From NCBI GenBank assembly GCA_033782935.1, contig JAWQEG010000369.1:1245501-1309500 (forward strand): a DNA stretch of 64,000 bases. Reading direction: 5' to 3'. Both the position numbers and the translations under genes were made by a program. Below the pieces are notes generated by a model, which was given only the letters and a program-made list of their open reading frames with translations, searched no databases and was not told where the DNA came from. Positions 1 to 7,313 of this stretch are shown here, piece after piece. The DNA is from Petrolisthes cinctipes (Eukaryota > Arthropoda > Malacostraca > Decapoda > Porcellanidae). Every line of letters begins with the position of its first letter. The stretch's first letter is position 1.

Positions 1-19
1 CAATAATATATTATAATTC

Positions 20-370
20 GCTGTCCTAGTATCACATAGTAACACCACCTTAATGATAGACACAGGCGCCGCAGTTTCCTTGTTATCGGATAATTCCTTT
101 AACATATTATGCAAATTAGGTCCTCAGCAGCATTTATAAACCAAGATTGAACAGGTGACATAGAAGGGTCAACCATGACAGGCAATAAATTACAGGTATT
201 AGGGACACTTTAACCCTTCCTGTACGGTTAGACAAGGGAACTAACCATATACATATTGCATTTTATATAATACAAAATTATAAACTAGGTTATCATACCT
301 TATCAAAGAAACCATATTAATTAACCCTAAATATAAAATAATACATTTTAGGAATTAATGTATTCCAATA
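20..370 (+). pseudogene. Retrotransposon aspartic protease remnant
   Basis: Frame 2 from about base 20 reads through MIDTGAAVSLLSD (53-91). This contains the D-T-G catalytic triad of retropepsin-type aspartic proteases, which process the Gag-Pol polyprotein. The frame stops at 137-139 (TAA). Downstream pieces in shifted frames still look protease-like, including LGINVF encoded from 348, which resembles the conserved C-terminal ILG-x-D/N helix motif of the family. There are several frameshifts between 137 and 348. The protein cannot be functional. The identification is secure for the DTGA motif and moderate for the C-terminal part. Confidence 0.8.
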
Positions 371-595
371 CAGGATTGTCCAGGCCAATATATAAGTCCA
401 TGTAATGTTAATTCTATACATATTGAAAATGAGGGAAACGACCCCGGTATCATAAAGGCCATTGCTGCATATAATATTATATTAACTCCAAATTTCGTCC
501 ATTAATTGAAGGTAAAGCTTCCATCTCATGTACAGCCACATACTACCGTTCTATTCTCAATAGAACCAGTAAAATAATATATAATCGGGGATTAA
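371..595 (+). other. Degraded pol interior, no clear domain
   Basis: This stretch separates the protease remnant from the connector reading frame. I see only short open stretches broken by stops in all plus frames and no recognisable motif. By position it should derive from the C-terminal protease or the linker of the same element. Confidence 0.5.
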
Positions 596-823
596 TTTAC
601 TTTACCCAATGTAAACAGTGAAAATATCACTGATATTAATAAAACATCTACCAATATGCATGTAAAGAAAGGAACATATCTATGTGATCTGTACAGATGG
701 AAGTTAGACCAATACCACAAGGAAATATTGTATCGGTTCTTACCGAAGGATAAAGTGATAGTCACAGAAGGGAACAACTTAGAAATTTTTGTCAGTGGAC
801 GCGAATTTTCCACTTTATCGTGA
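596..823 (+). pseudogene. Retrotransposon pol connector remnant between protease and RT
   Basis: Plus frame 2 is open for 75 codons from 596 and ends at a TGA (821-823). It is in the same frame as the protease piece. It includes the segment NMHVKKGTYLCDLYR (from 653), reminiscent of the N-x-S/T followed by K-K/G-G-T linker seen between protease and RT in Ty3/gypsy polyproteins. That resemblance is from memory of the family and is weak. An opposite-strand open frame covers almost the same bases and is judged a shadow. Confidence 0.5.
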
Positions 824-859
824 AAATCTCATCACCATACTAGCCACATATTGCATACG

Positions 860-1336
860 ATTGCCCTACTTGGTGAATCCTTAGGATGAACCAACATTAT
901 AAAGCATGCCATTACACTAACATCTCCTCAACCCATTTATTCGAACATATAGACTACCGTACCTCGTAGTAGGCAGAAAGTTGTAAAGAAAATTATAAAT
1001 GAAATGATGGATGAAGGCATTATTAGGAATTCTAACTCCCCTTTTAACAGCCCAATGTTTTTGGTTTCAATAATAATGGTGAATTTACGCCAGTAATTGA
1101 TTACGGACATATAAATAATGCTACAATTAAAGATAAATATCCCCTCCCTCCTTTAAGATGTTTTGTCTAACATTGGTAAATCAAAGCCTATGATATTCTC
1201 CACCTTAAACTTGGTCAGTGGAAACTGGCAAGTAGCATTAATAATAAAAGTCAACCCATTACAACATTTAGTACTTCCCATGGTTATTATGAATACATTC
1301 GTAGACCATTTGGGTTATGTAATGTTTCATCCATAT
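860..1336 (+). pseudogene. Reverse transcriptase N-terminal remnant, truncated by satellite
   Basis: Motifs of a Ty3/gypsy reverse transcriptase appear in correct order: a KHAITL-type pre-RT segment (902-919), EGIIRNSNSPFNSP (RT motif 1 region, about 1010-1055), a DYGHIN/KDKYPLP segment (about 1100-1145), FSTLNLVSGNWQVAL (about 1196-1240, with the first catalytic aspartate position read as N) and RRPFGLCNV (about 1300-1326). In-frame stops occur at 887-889 and 950-952. The frame shifts near 1069-1072, near 1150-1165 and near 1240. The sequence then passes directly into satellite, so the YxDD box, thumb, RNase H and integrase are absent. The element is inactive. Confidence 0.85.
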
Positions 1337-2467
1337 TTCTGGGACCCCAAAATATTGAATTTTCGGGTGTTTTGAGCCTGAATTTGAGATATAAACGGGT
1401 ACTGATGATGCATGCACATATCGACTTTTGTGCACCTAAAAGATCGATTTTCAGTATGTTTTGAGCATGTATTTTGAAAATACTCTAACACGGAGTAGGC
1501 ATGTACAGATCGCTTCTGGGGCCCCTAAATATAGAATTTTCGAGTGTTTTGGGACTGAATTTGAGATATCGACATTTTGGCACCTAAAAGATCGATTTTT
1601 AGCATGTTTTTAGCCTATATTTTGATAATATTCTAGCACTCTGTAGGCATGTACAGATTGCTTCTGGGACCCCAAAATATTGAATTTTCGGGTGTTTTGA
1701 GCCTGAATTTGAGATATAAACGGGTACAGAAGATACATGCACATATTGACTTTGGGCATCTAAAATATCGATTTTCAGCATGTTTTGGGCCTGTATTTTG
1801 AAAATACTCTAACACTGAGTAGGCATGTACAGATACCTTCTGGGATCTCTAAATATCGAATTTTCGGGTGTTTTGGGACTAAATTTGAGATATCGATTTT
1901 TTGGCACCTAAAATGTCGATTTTTAGCATATTTTTAGCCTATATTTTGAAAATATTCTAGCACTGTGTAGGCATGTACAGATTGCTTCTGGGACCCCAAA
2001 ATATTGAATTTTCGGGTGTTTTGAGCCTGAATTTGAGATATAAACGGGTACAGAAGATACATGCACATATTGACTTTGGGCATCTAAAATATCGATTTTC
2101 AGCATGTTTTGGGCCTGTATTTTGAAAATACTCTAACACTGAGTAGGCATGTACAGATTGCTTCTGGGACCCCAAAATATTGAATTTTCGGGTGTTTTGA
2201 GCCTGAATTTGAGATATAAACGGGTACTGAAGATGCATGCACATATCGACTTTTGTGCACCTAAAAGATCGATTTTCAGTATGTTTTGAGCATGTATTTT
2301 GAAAATACTCTAACACGGAGTAGGCATGTACAGATCGCTTCTGGGACCCCTAAATATCGAATTTTCGGGTGTTTTGGGACTGAATTTGAGATATCGACTT
2401 TTTGGCACCTAAAAGATCGATTTTTAGCATGTTTTTAGCCTATATTTTGAAAATATTCTAGCACTGA

Positions 2468-2643
2468 GTAGGCATGTACAGATTGCTTCTGGGACCCCAA
2501 AATATTGAATTTTCGGGTGTTTTGAGCCTGAATTTGAGATATAAACGGGTACAGAAGATACATGCACATATTGACTTTGGGCATCTAAAATATCGATTTT
2601 CAGCATGTTTTGGGCCTGTATTTTGAAAATACTCTAACACTGA
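2468..2643. repeat. Type example of satellite monomer M1 (176 bp)
   Basis: M1 is recognised by ATTGCTTCTGGGACCCC near its start, then TTTTGAGCCTGAATTTGAG, AAACGGGTACAGAAGATAC, a TTGACTTTGGGCATC (or GGCACC) box, and TCAGCATGTTTTGGGCCTG near its end. The whole 176 bp splits into two related 88-bp halves. AAATATTG at 2500 begins half a, AAATATCG at 2588 begins half b, and the next half a begins at 2676, so the spacing is exactly 88 and 88. Confidence 0.95.
2618..2632. repeat. Perfect 15-bp dyad in M1/M2 monomers (type example)
   Basis: GTATTTTGAAAATAC is a perfect inverted repeat around a single G. It recurs in most M2 and many M1 monomers. The M1 copies reading GAATTTTGAAAATAC break the second arm position. 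Confidence 0.85.
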
Positions 2644-2765
2644 GTAGGCATGTACAGATACCTTCTGGGACCTCTAAATATCGAATTTTCGGGTGTTTTG
2701 GGACTAAATTTGAGATATCGATTTTTTGGCACCTAAAATGTCGATTTTTAGCATGTTTTTAGCCT

Positions 2766-2780
2766 ATATTTTGAAAATAT
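2766..2780. repeat. Perfect 15-bp dyad in M3 monomers (type example)
   Basis: ATATTTTGAAAATAT sits at the position equivalent to the M1/M2 dyad. The outer G-C pair of the other monomers is replaced by A-T on both arms, so symmetry is kept. Confidence 0.85.
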
Positions 2781-2862
2781 TCTAGCACTGTGTAGGCATG
2801 TACAGATTGCTTCTGGGACCCCAAAATATTGAATTTTCGGGTGTTTTGAGCCGGAATTTGAG

Positions 2863-2865
2863 CGG
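2863..2865. repeat. Possible 3-bp target-site duplication, left copy
   Basis: CGG sits directly before the LTR start and is repeated directly after the LTR end (3648-3650). Three bases is shorter than the 4-6 bp usual for Ty3/gypsy integrases, and the satellite target is missing seven bases (ATATAAA) here, so this match may be chance or a damaged duplication. Confidence 0.3.
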
Positions 2866-2915
2866 TGTACACACCATTCTATACACACACAAACACGTGC
2901 AGTGACTCGCCTTTC

Positions 2916-2981
2916 GGGACCTGACAGACAGATTCAGATTCCACATACATACACACCAAAAAAACCATTAAGGGACCTGAC
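2916..2981 (+). promoter_or_regulatory. Repeated GGGACCTGAC motif in LTR U3
   Basis: GGGACCTGAC occurs at 2916-2925 and 2972-2981. The inverted core GTCAGGTC occurs at 3101-3108. Repeated short motifs upstream of the TATA box are common in LTR enhancers. A regulatory role is an inference only. Confidence 0.35.
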
Positions 2982-2998
2982 CACCCAGGTGGGTCAAA

Positions 2999-3021
2999 CA
3001 CACACACACACACACACACAC
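2999..3021. repeat. (CA)n microsatellite in LTR
   Basis: Uninterrupted CA dinucleotide run in the 5' part of the LTR. Shorter CA-rich pieces precede it near 2872-2892 and 2945-2957. Confidence 0.95.
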
Positions 3022-3126
3022 TCTCCCATATATTTTTATACCTACCTCTCAGACAATTGACTTTCCCTATCTTATTGGCATCTCTCCAAACACAGGTGCG
3101 GTCAGGTCATACGAAAAGACATTAAC

Positions 3127-3162
3127 CTTTCCTACCTCCCCTTCGAAGGAGAGGTAGGAAAG
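3127..3162. repeat. 36-bp near-perfect palindrome in LTR
   Basis: Arms of 18 bp meet at a central CCTTCGAAGG, and the outer arms are CTTTCCTACCTC and GAGGTAGGAAAG. Only the pair 3139/3150 (C opposite A) does not match. It could form a hairpin in single-stranded DNA or RNA, or be a dimeric protein-binding site. Confidence 0.85.
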
Positions 3163-3171
3163 AGAGTAAAG

Positions 3172-3193
3172 GAGAGAGAGAGAGAGAGAGAGA
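3172..3193. repeat. (GA)n microsatellite in LTR
   Basis: GA dinucleotide run just downstream of the palindrome and about 125 bp upstream of the TATA box. Confidence 0.95.
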
Positions 3194-3318
3194 TAGGAAA
3201 GGGTTGGCCCACTTTCCCTTTCACACGAGAAGAGAGAAGTAGGTACAGAATCAAACTGACCATTCACAGGCAACACAGTCACACTCTAGCCATTCTGTAA
3301 ACTATTGAGTTTGAAATG

Positions 3319-3326
3319 TATATAAG
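3319..3326 (+). promoter_or_regulatory. LTR TATA box
   Basis: TATATAAG lies 453 bp into the LTR and about 140 bp upstream of the polyadenylation signal. This is the expected arrangement for an LTR promoter driving plus-strand transcription. Confidence 0.65.
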
Positions 3327-3462
3327 CAGAGGAGGTACACTAGGAGTTAGGATACCACACTGACTCCCTAAGGGCTATAAACTGTCTCCATAGAGAGAGA
3401 CATAATACCACATAAGGCAAGGCACATCACGATAATACCCTGTATAGATAAGTACACATATT

Positions 3463-3468
3463 AATAAA
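3463..3468 (+). terminator. LTR polyadenylation signal
   Basis: AATAAA on the plus strand downstream of the TATA box and upstream of a presumed U5 of about 150-180 bp. Confidence 0.6.
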
Positions 3469-3545
3469 TTAAGCCTTAAGAAACTTGTGAAGTCAATCAC
3501 CTAAGCAAACTTAAGAAAGCACCCCGTCTTCCACGTTACCTAAAA

Positions 3546-3567
3546 CAACAACAACAACAACAACAAC
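3546..3567. repeat. (CAA)n microsatellite in LTR
   Basis: CAA trinucleotide run in the presumed U5 region, followed by a diverged CTA/CAA-rich tail to about 3585. Confidence 0.9.
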
Positions 3568-4246
3568 TACTACACTACAACTACAAGAATTACATACAAG
3601 TAAGTTACCAAGTTCTGCCCAGAGTTCAAGCCTTCAGAACTGGTACACGGGTACAGAAGATACATGCACATATTGACTTTGGGCATCTAAAATATCGATT
3701 TTCAGCATGTTTTGGGCCTGTATTTTGAAAATACTCTAACACTGAGTAGGCATGTACAGATTGCTTCTGGGACCCCAAAATATTGAATTTTCGGGTGTTT
3801 TGAGCCTGAATTTGAGATATAAACGGGTACTGAAGATGCATGCACATATCGACTTTTGTGCACCTAAAAGATCGATTTTCAGTATGTTTTGAGCATGTAT
3901 TTTGAAAATACTCTAACACGGAGTAGGCATGTACAGATCGCTTCTGGGACCCCTAAATATCGAATTTTCGGGTGTTTTGGGACTGAATTTGAGATATCGA
4001 CTTTTTGGCACCTAAAAGATCGATTTTTAGCATGTTTTTAGCCTATATTTTGAAAATATTCTAGCACTGAGTAGGCATGTACAGATTGCTTCTGGGACCC
4101 CAAAATATTGAATTTTCGGGTGTTTTGAGCCTGAATTTGAGATATAAACGGGTACAGAAGATACATGCACATATTGACTTTGGGCACCAAAAATATCGAT
4201 TTTCAGCATGTTTTGGGCCTGAATTTTGAAAATACTCTAACACGGA

Positions 4247-4423
4247 GTAGGCATGTACAGATCGCTTCTGGGACCCCAAAATATCGAATTTTCGGGTGTT
4301 TAGGGCCAGAATTTGAGATATAAACGGGTACAGAAGATGCATGCACATATCGACTTTTGGGCACCTAAAAGATCGATTTTCAGTATGTTTTTGGCCTGTA
4401 TTTTGAAAATACTCTAACACGGA
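4247..4423. repeat. Type example of satellite monomer M2, haplotype a (177 bp)
   Basis: M2a carries ATCGCTTCTGGGACCCC, GTTTAGGGCCAGAATTTGAG, GAAGATGCATGCACATATCG, CTTTTGGGCACC and TCAGTATGTTTTTGGCCTG. It is one base longer than M1. Haplotype b (for example 2143-2319) instead has TACTGAAGATGCATGC, CTTTTGTGCACC and GTATGTTTTGAGCATG. Both haplotypes are 177 bp in the copies I measured. Confidence 0.93.
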
Positions 4424-4571
4424 GTAGGCATGTACAGATACCTTCTGGGACCTCTAAATATCGAATTTTCGGGTGTTTTGGGACTGAATTTGAGATATCG
4501 ATTTTTTGGCACCTAAAATGTCGATTTTTAGCATGTTTTTAGCCTATATTTTGAAAATATTCTAGCACTGT
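4424..4571. repeat. Type example of satellite monomer M3, haplotype a (148 bp)
   Basis: M3 lacks the 28 bp that in M1/M2 contain AAACGGGTAC and GATGCATGCAC. Its GAGATATCG joins sequences that in M2 flank that segment. Haplotype a has ATACCTTCTGGGACCTC, CGATTTTTTGGCACC, AAATGTCGATTTTTAGC and ends CACTGTG. Haplotype b (2320-2467) has ATCGCTTCTGGGACCCC, CGACTTTTTGGCACC, AAAGATCG and ends CACTGAG. The 3' half keeps the full 88 bp. Confidence 0.93.
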
Positions 4572-4809
4572 GTAGGCATGTACAGATTGCTTCTGGGACC
4601 CCAAAATATTGAATTTTCGGGTGTTTTGAGCCTGAATTTGAGATATAAACGGGTACAGAAGATACATGCACATATTGACTTTGGGCATCTAAAATATCGA
4701 TTTTCAGCATGTTTTGGGCCTGTATTTTGAAAATACTCTAACACTGAGTAGGCATGTACAGATTGCTTCTGGGACCCCAAAATATTGAATTTTCGGGTGT
4801 TTTGAGCCG

Positions 4810-7313
4810 GAATTTGAGATATAAACGGGTACTGAAGATGCATGCACATATCGACTTTTGTGCACCTAAAAGATCGATTTTTAGTATGTTTTGAGCATGT
4901 ATTTTGAAAATACTCTAACACGGAGTAGGCATGTACAGATCGCTTCTGGGACCCCTAAATATCGAATTTTCGGGTGTTTTGGGACTGAATTTGAGATATC
5001 GACTTTTTGGCACCTAAAAGATCGATTTTTAGCATGTTTTTAGCCTATATTTTGAAAATATTCTAGCACTGAGTAGGCATGTACAGATTGCTTCTGGGAC
5101 CCCAAAATATTGAATTTTCGGGTGTTTTGAGCCTGAATTTGAGATATAAACGGGTACAGAAGATACATGCACATATTGACTTTGGGCATCTAAAATATCG
5201 ATTTTCAGCATGTTTTGGGCCTGTATTTTGAAAATACTCTAACACTGAGTAGGCATGTACAGATACCTTCTGGGACCTCTAAATATCGAATTTTCGGGTG
5301 TTTTGGGACTAAATTTGAGATATCGATTTTTTGGCACCTAAAATGTCGATTTTTAGCATGTTTTTAGCCTATATTTTGAAAATATTCTAGCACTGTGTAG
5401 GCATGTACAGATTGCTTCTGGGACCCCAAAATATTGAATTTTCGGGTGTTTTGAGCCGGAATTTGAGATATAAACGGGTACAGAAGATACATGCACATAT
5501 TGACTTTGGGCATCTAAAATATCGATTTTCAGCATGTTTTGGGCCTGTATTTTGAAAATACTCTAACACTGAGTAGGCATGTACAGACTGCTTCTGGGAC
5601 CCCAAAATATTGAATTTTCGGGTGTTTTGAGCCTGAATTTGAGATATAAACGGGTACTGAAGATGCATGCACATATTGACTTTGGGCACCAAAAATATCG
5701 ATTTTCAGCATGTTTTGGGCCTTAATTTTGAAAATACTCTAACACGGAGTAGGCATGTACAGATCGCTTCTGGGACCCCAAAATATCGAATTTTCGGGAG
5801 TTTAGGGCCAGAATTTGAGATATAAACGGGTACAGAAGATGAATGCACATATCGACTTTTGGGCACCTATAAGATCGATTTTCAGTATGTTTTTGGCCTG
5901 TATTTTGAAAATACTCTAACACGGAGTAGGCATGTACAGATACCTTCTGGGACCTCTAAATATCGAATTTTCGGGTGTTTTGGGACTGAATTTGATATAT
6001 CGATTTTTTGGCACCTAAAATGTCGATTTTTAGCATGTTTTTAGCCTATATTTTGAAAATATTCTAGCACTATGTAGGCATGTACAGATTGCTTCTGGGA
6101 CCCCAAAATATTGAATTTTCGGGTGTTTTGAGCCTGAATTTGAGATATAAACGGGTACAGATGCTACATGCACATATTGACTTTGGGCATCTAAAATATC
6201 GATTTTTAGCATGTTTTGGGCCTGTATTTTGAAAATACTCTAACACTGAGTAGGCATGTACAGATTGCTTCTGGGACCCCAAAATATTGAATTTTCGGGT
6301 GTTTTGAGCCTGAATTTGTGATATAAACGGGTACTGAAGATGCATGCACATATCGACTTTTGTGCACCTAAAAGATCGATTTTCAGTATGTTTTGAGCAT
6401 GTATTTTGAAAATACTCTAACACGGAGTAGGCATGTACAGATCGCTTCTGGGACCCCTAAATATGGAATTTTCGGGTGTTTTGGGACTGAATTTGAGATA
6501 TCGACTTTTTGGCACCTAAAAGATCGGTTTTTAGCATGTTTTTAGCCAATATTTTGAAAATATTCTAGCACTAAGTAGGCATGTACAGATTGCTTCTGGG
6601 ACCCCAAAATATTGAATTTTCGGGTGTTTTGAGCCTGAATTTGAGATATAAACGGGTACAGAAGATACATGCACATATTGACTTTGGGCACCAAAAACAT
6701 CGATTTTTAGCATGTTTTGGGCCTGAATTTTGAAAATACTCTAACACGGAGTAGGCATGTACAGATCGCTTCTGGGACCCCAAAATATCGAATTTTCGGG
6801 TGTTTAGGGAATGAATTTGAGATATAAACGGGTACAGAAGATGCATGCACATATCGACTTTTGGGCACCTAAAAGATCGATTTTCAGTATGTTTTTGGCC
6901 TGTATTTTGAAAATACTCTAACACGGAGTAGGCATGTACAGATACCTTCTGGGACCTCTAAATATCGAATTTTCGGGTGTTTTGGGACTGAATTTGAGAT
7001 ATCGATTTTTTGGCACCTAAAATGTCGATTTTTAGCATGTTTTTAGCCTATATTTTGAAAATATTCTAGCACTGTGTAGGCATGTACAGATTGCTTCTGG
7101 GACCCCAAAATATTGAATTTTCGGGTGTTTTGAGCCTGAATTTGAGATATAAACGGGTACAGAAGATACATGCACATATTGACTTTGGGCATCTAAAATA
7201 TCGATTTTCAGCATGTTTTGGGCCTGTATTTTGAAAATACTCTAACACTGAGTAGGCATGTACAGATTGCTTCTGGGACCCCAAAATATTGAATTTTCGG
7301 GTGTTTTGAGCCT
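4810..7313. repeat. 2504-bp satellite block, copy 1
   Basis: Equivalent positions recur exactly 2504 bp later (5029/7533, 5353/7857, 6030/8534, 6531/9035, 7032/9536). The block sums to 324 + 677 + 3 x 501 bp. Rare variants are shared by both copies: GATGAATGCAC with CCTATAAGATCG (about 5838-5875 and 8342-8379), ACAGATGCTACATGC (6157 and 8661) and GATCGGTTTTTAGC (6523 and 9027). The base at 4809 (G) versus 7313 (T) is the nearest difference at the left end. Confidence 0.9.

Larger units (their letters stand above)
1..1336 (+). mobile_element. Decayed Ty3/gypsy-like LTR retrotransposon, pol fragment at array edge
   Basis: This is a dead remnant of an LTR-retrotransposon polyprotein. Three successive parts are legible on the plus strand in the usual pol order: aspartic protease (about 20-370), a connector (596-820) and the N-terminal half of reverse transcriptase (about 860-1330). 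Most readable pieces lie in one frame (53, 596, 953 and 1163 are all in frame 2), with short excursions to other frames and many stops. No LTR, integrase or RNase H is seen. The fragment starts before the window and ends where satellite begins near 1336. The Ty3/gypsy assignment rests on the protease and RT motifs; the exact clade is unknown. It cannot be linked to the LTR at 2866-3647 from sequence alone. Confidence 0.85.
1337..2865. repeat. Satellite array, left segment (176/177/148-bp monomers)
   Basis: Tandem monomers start at the retroelement junction and run to the LTR. Using the motif GTAGGCATGTACAG as phase marker, monomer starts fall at 1495, 1643, 1819, 1967, 2143, 2320, 2468, 2644 and 2792, giving lengths 148, 176, 148, 176, 177, 148, 176 and 148 bp. 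The segment therefore mixes M1-M3 dimers (324 bp) with an M1-M2-M3 trimer (501 bp). The first monomer is partial and enters at its TTCTGGGACCCC motif. Confidence 0.95.
2866..3647 (+). mobile_element. Solo LTR inserted in the satellite (782 bp)
   Basis: A 782-bp non-satellite stretch begins TGTAC and ends GTACA, a perfect 5-bp inverted terminal repeat with the TG...CA ends typical of LTRs. Inside, on the plus strand, lie a TATA box (3319-3326) and a polyadenylation signal (3463-3468) in the order U3-R-U5. Satellite resumes immediately after the final CA, with no primer-binding site, polypurine tract or coding sequence, which is why it is called solo. It breaks an M1- or M2-like monomer after GAATTTGAG. 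Solo LTRs arise by recombination between the two LTRs of one element. The parent family is not identified. A different non-LTR insertion is possible but less likely. Confidence 0.75.
4071..4571. repeat. Type example of the 501-bp higher-order repeat (M1-M2-M3)
   Basis: Phase-marker positions 4071, 4247, 4424 and 4572 give 176 + 177 + 148 = 501 bp. The same 501-bp step recurs through the array, for example at 4528, 5029 and again 6531, 7032, 7533 for equivalent positions. Shortened forms of 490/491 bp (10-bp deletion), 500 bp, 485 bp, 324 bp (M1-M3) and 677 bp (M1 and M2-type monomers in a row before M3) interrupt the pattern. Confidence 0.93.
3648..4809. repeat. Satellite HORs right of the LTR, alternating a/b haplotypes
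   Basis: After the LTR the array resumes inside an M1 monomer at CGGGTACAGAAG, runs M2b-M3b, then M1-M2a-M3a, then M1. The trimer haplotypes alternate here as they do at 10-12.4 kb. Confidence 0.85.

Noticed and set aside
592..813. Minus-strand open frame of 73 codons in the left flank
   Set aside because: It is the reverse of the plus-strand pol connector frame (596-820), which is in frame with the protease and RT pieces. No domain is recognisable on the minus strand.
1163..1375. Plus-strand open frame of 70 codons as a gene
   Set aside because: It starts with a non-ATG codon, covers part of the RT remnant in one frame and then runs out of frame into satellite. It is a pseudogene fragment.
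2505..2516. CGAATTTTCGGG as a CENP-B box half
   Set aside because: The spacing between TCG and CGGG is six bases instead of the seven required by the CENP-B box, so it does not fit. The other motif (2535-2550) is a better though still weak candidate.
2999..3021. Telomere-like or other functional simple repeat
   Set aside because: It is a plain CA dinucleotide run. No telomeric hexamer or pentamer arrays are present in the window.
3067..3282. Minus-strand open frame of 71 codons inside the LTR
   Set aside because: It runs through the GA microsatellite and the palindrome, giving a low-complexity serine/leucine-rich product. It is opposite to the TATA and polyadenylation signals.
2866..3647. 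Full-length LTR retrotransposon in the satellite
   Set aside because: Only one LTR-like sequence is present, with satellite directly on both sides and no internal region.
5859..6044. Plus-strand open frames in the satellite (also 8363-8548, 18324-18548, 31246-31446, 44210-44392, 50691-50891, 59639-59863)
   Set aside because: They are chance frames in repeat copies, repeated because the DNA is repeated. They have no domain, no start context and no conservation beyond the satellite.
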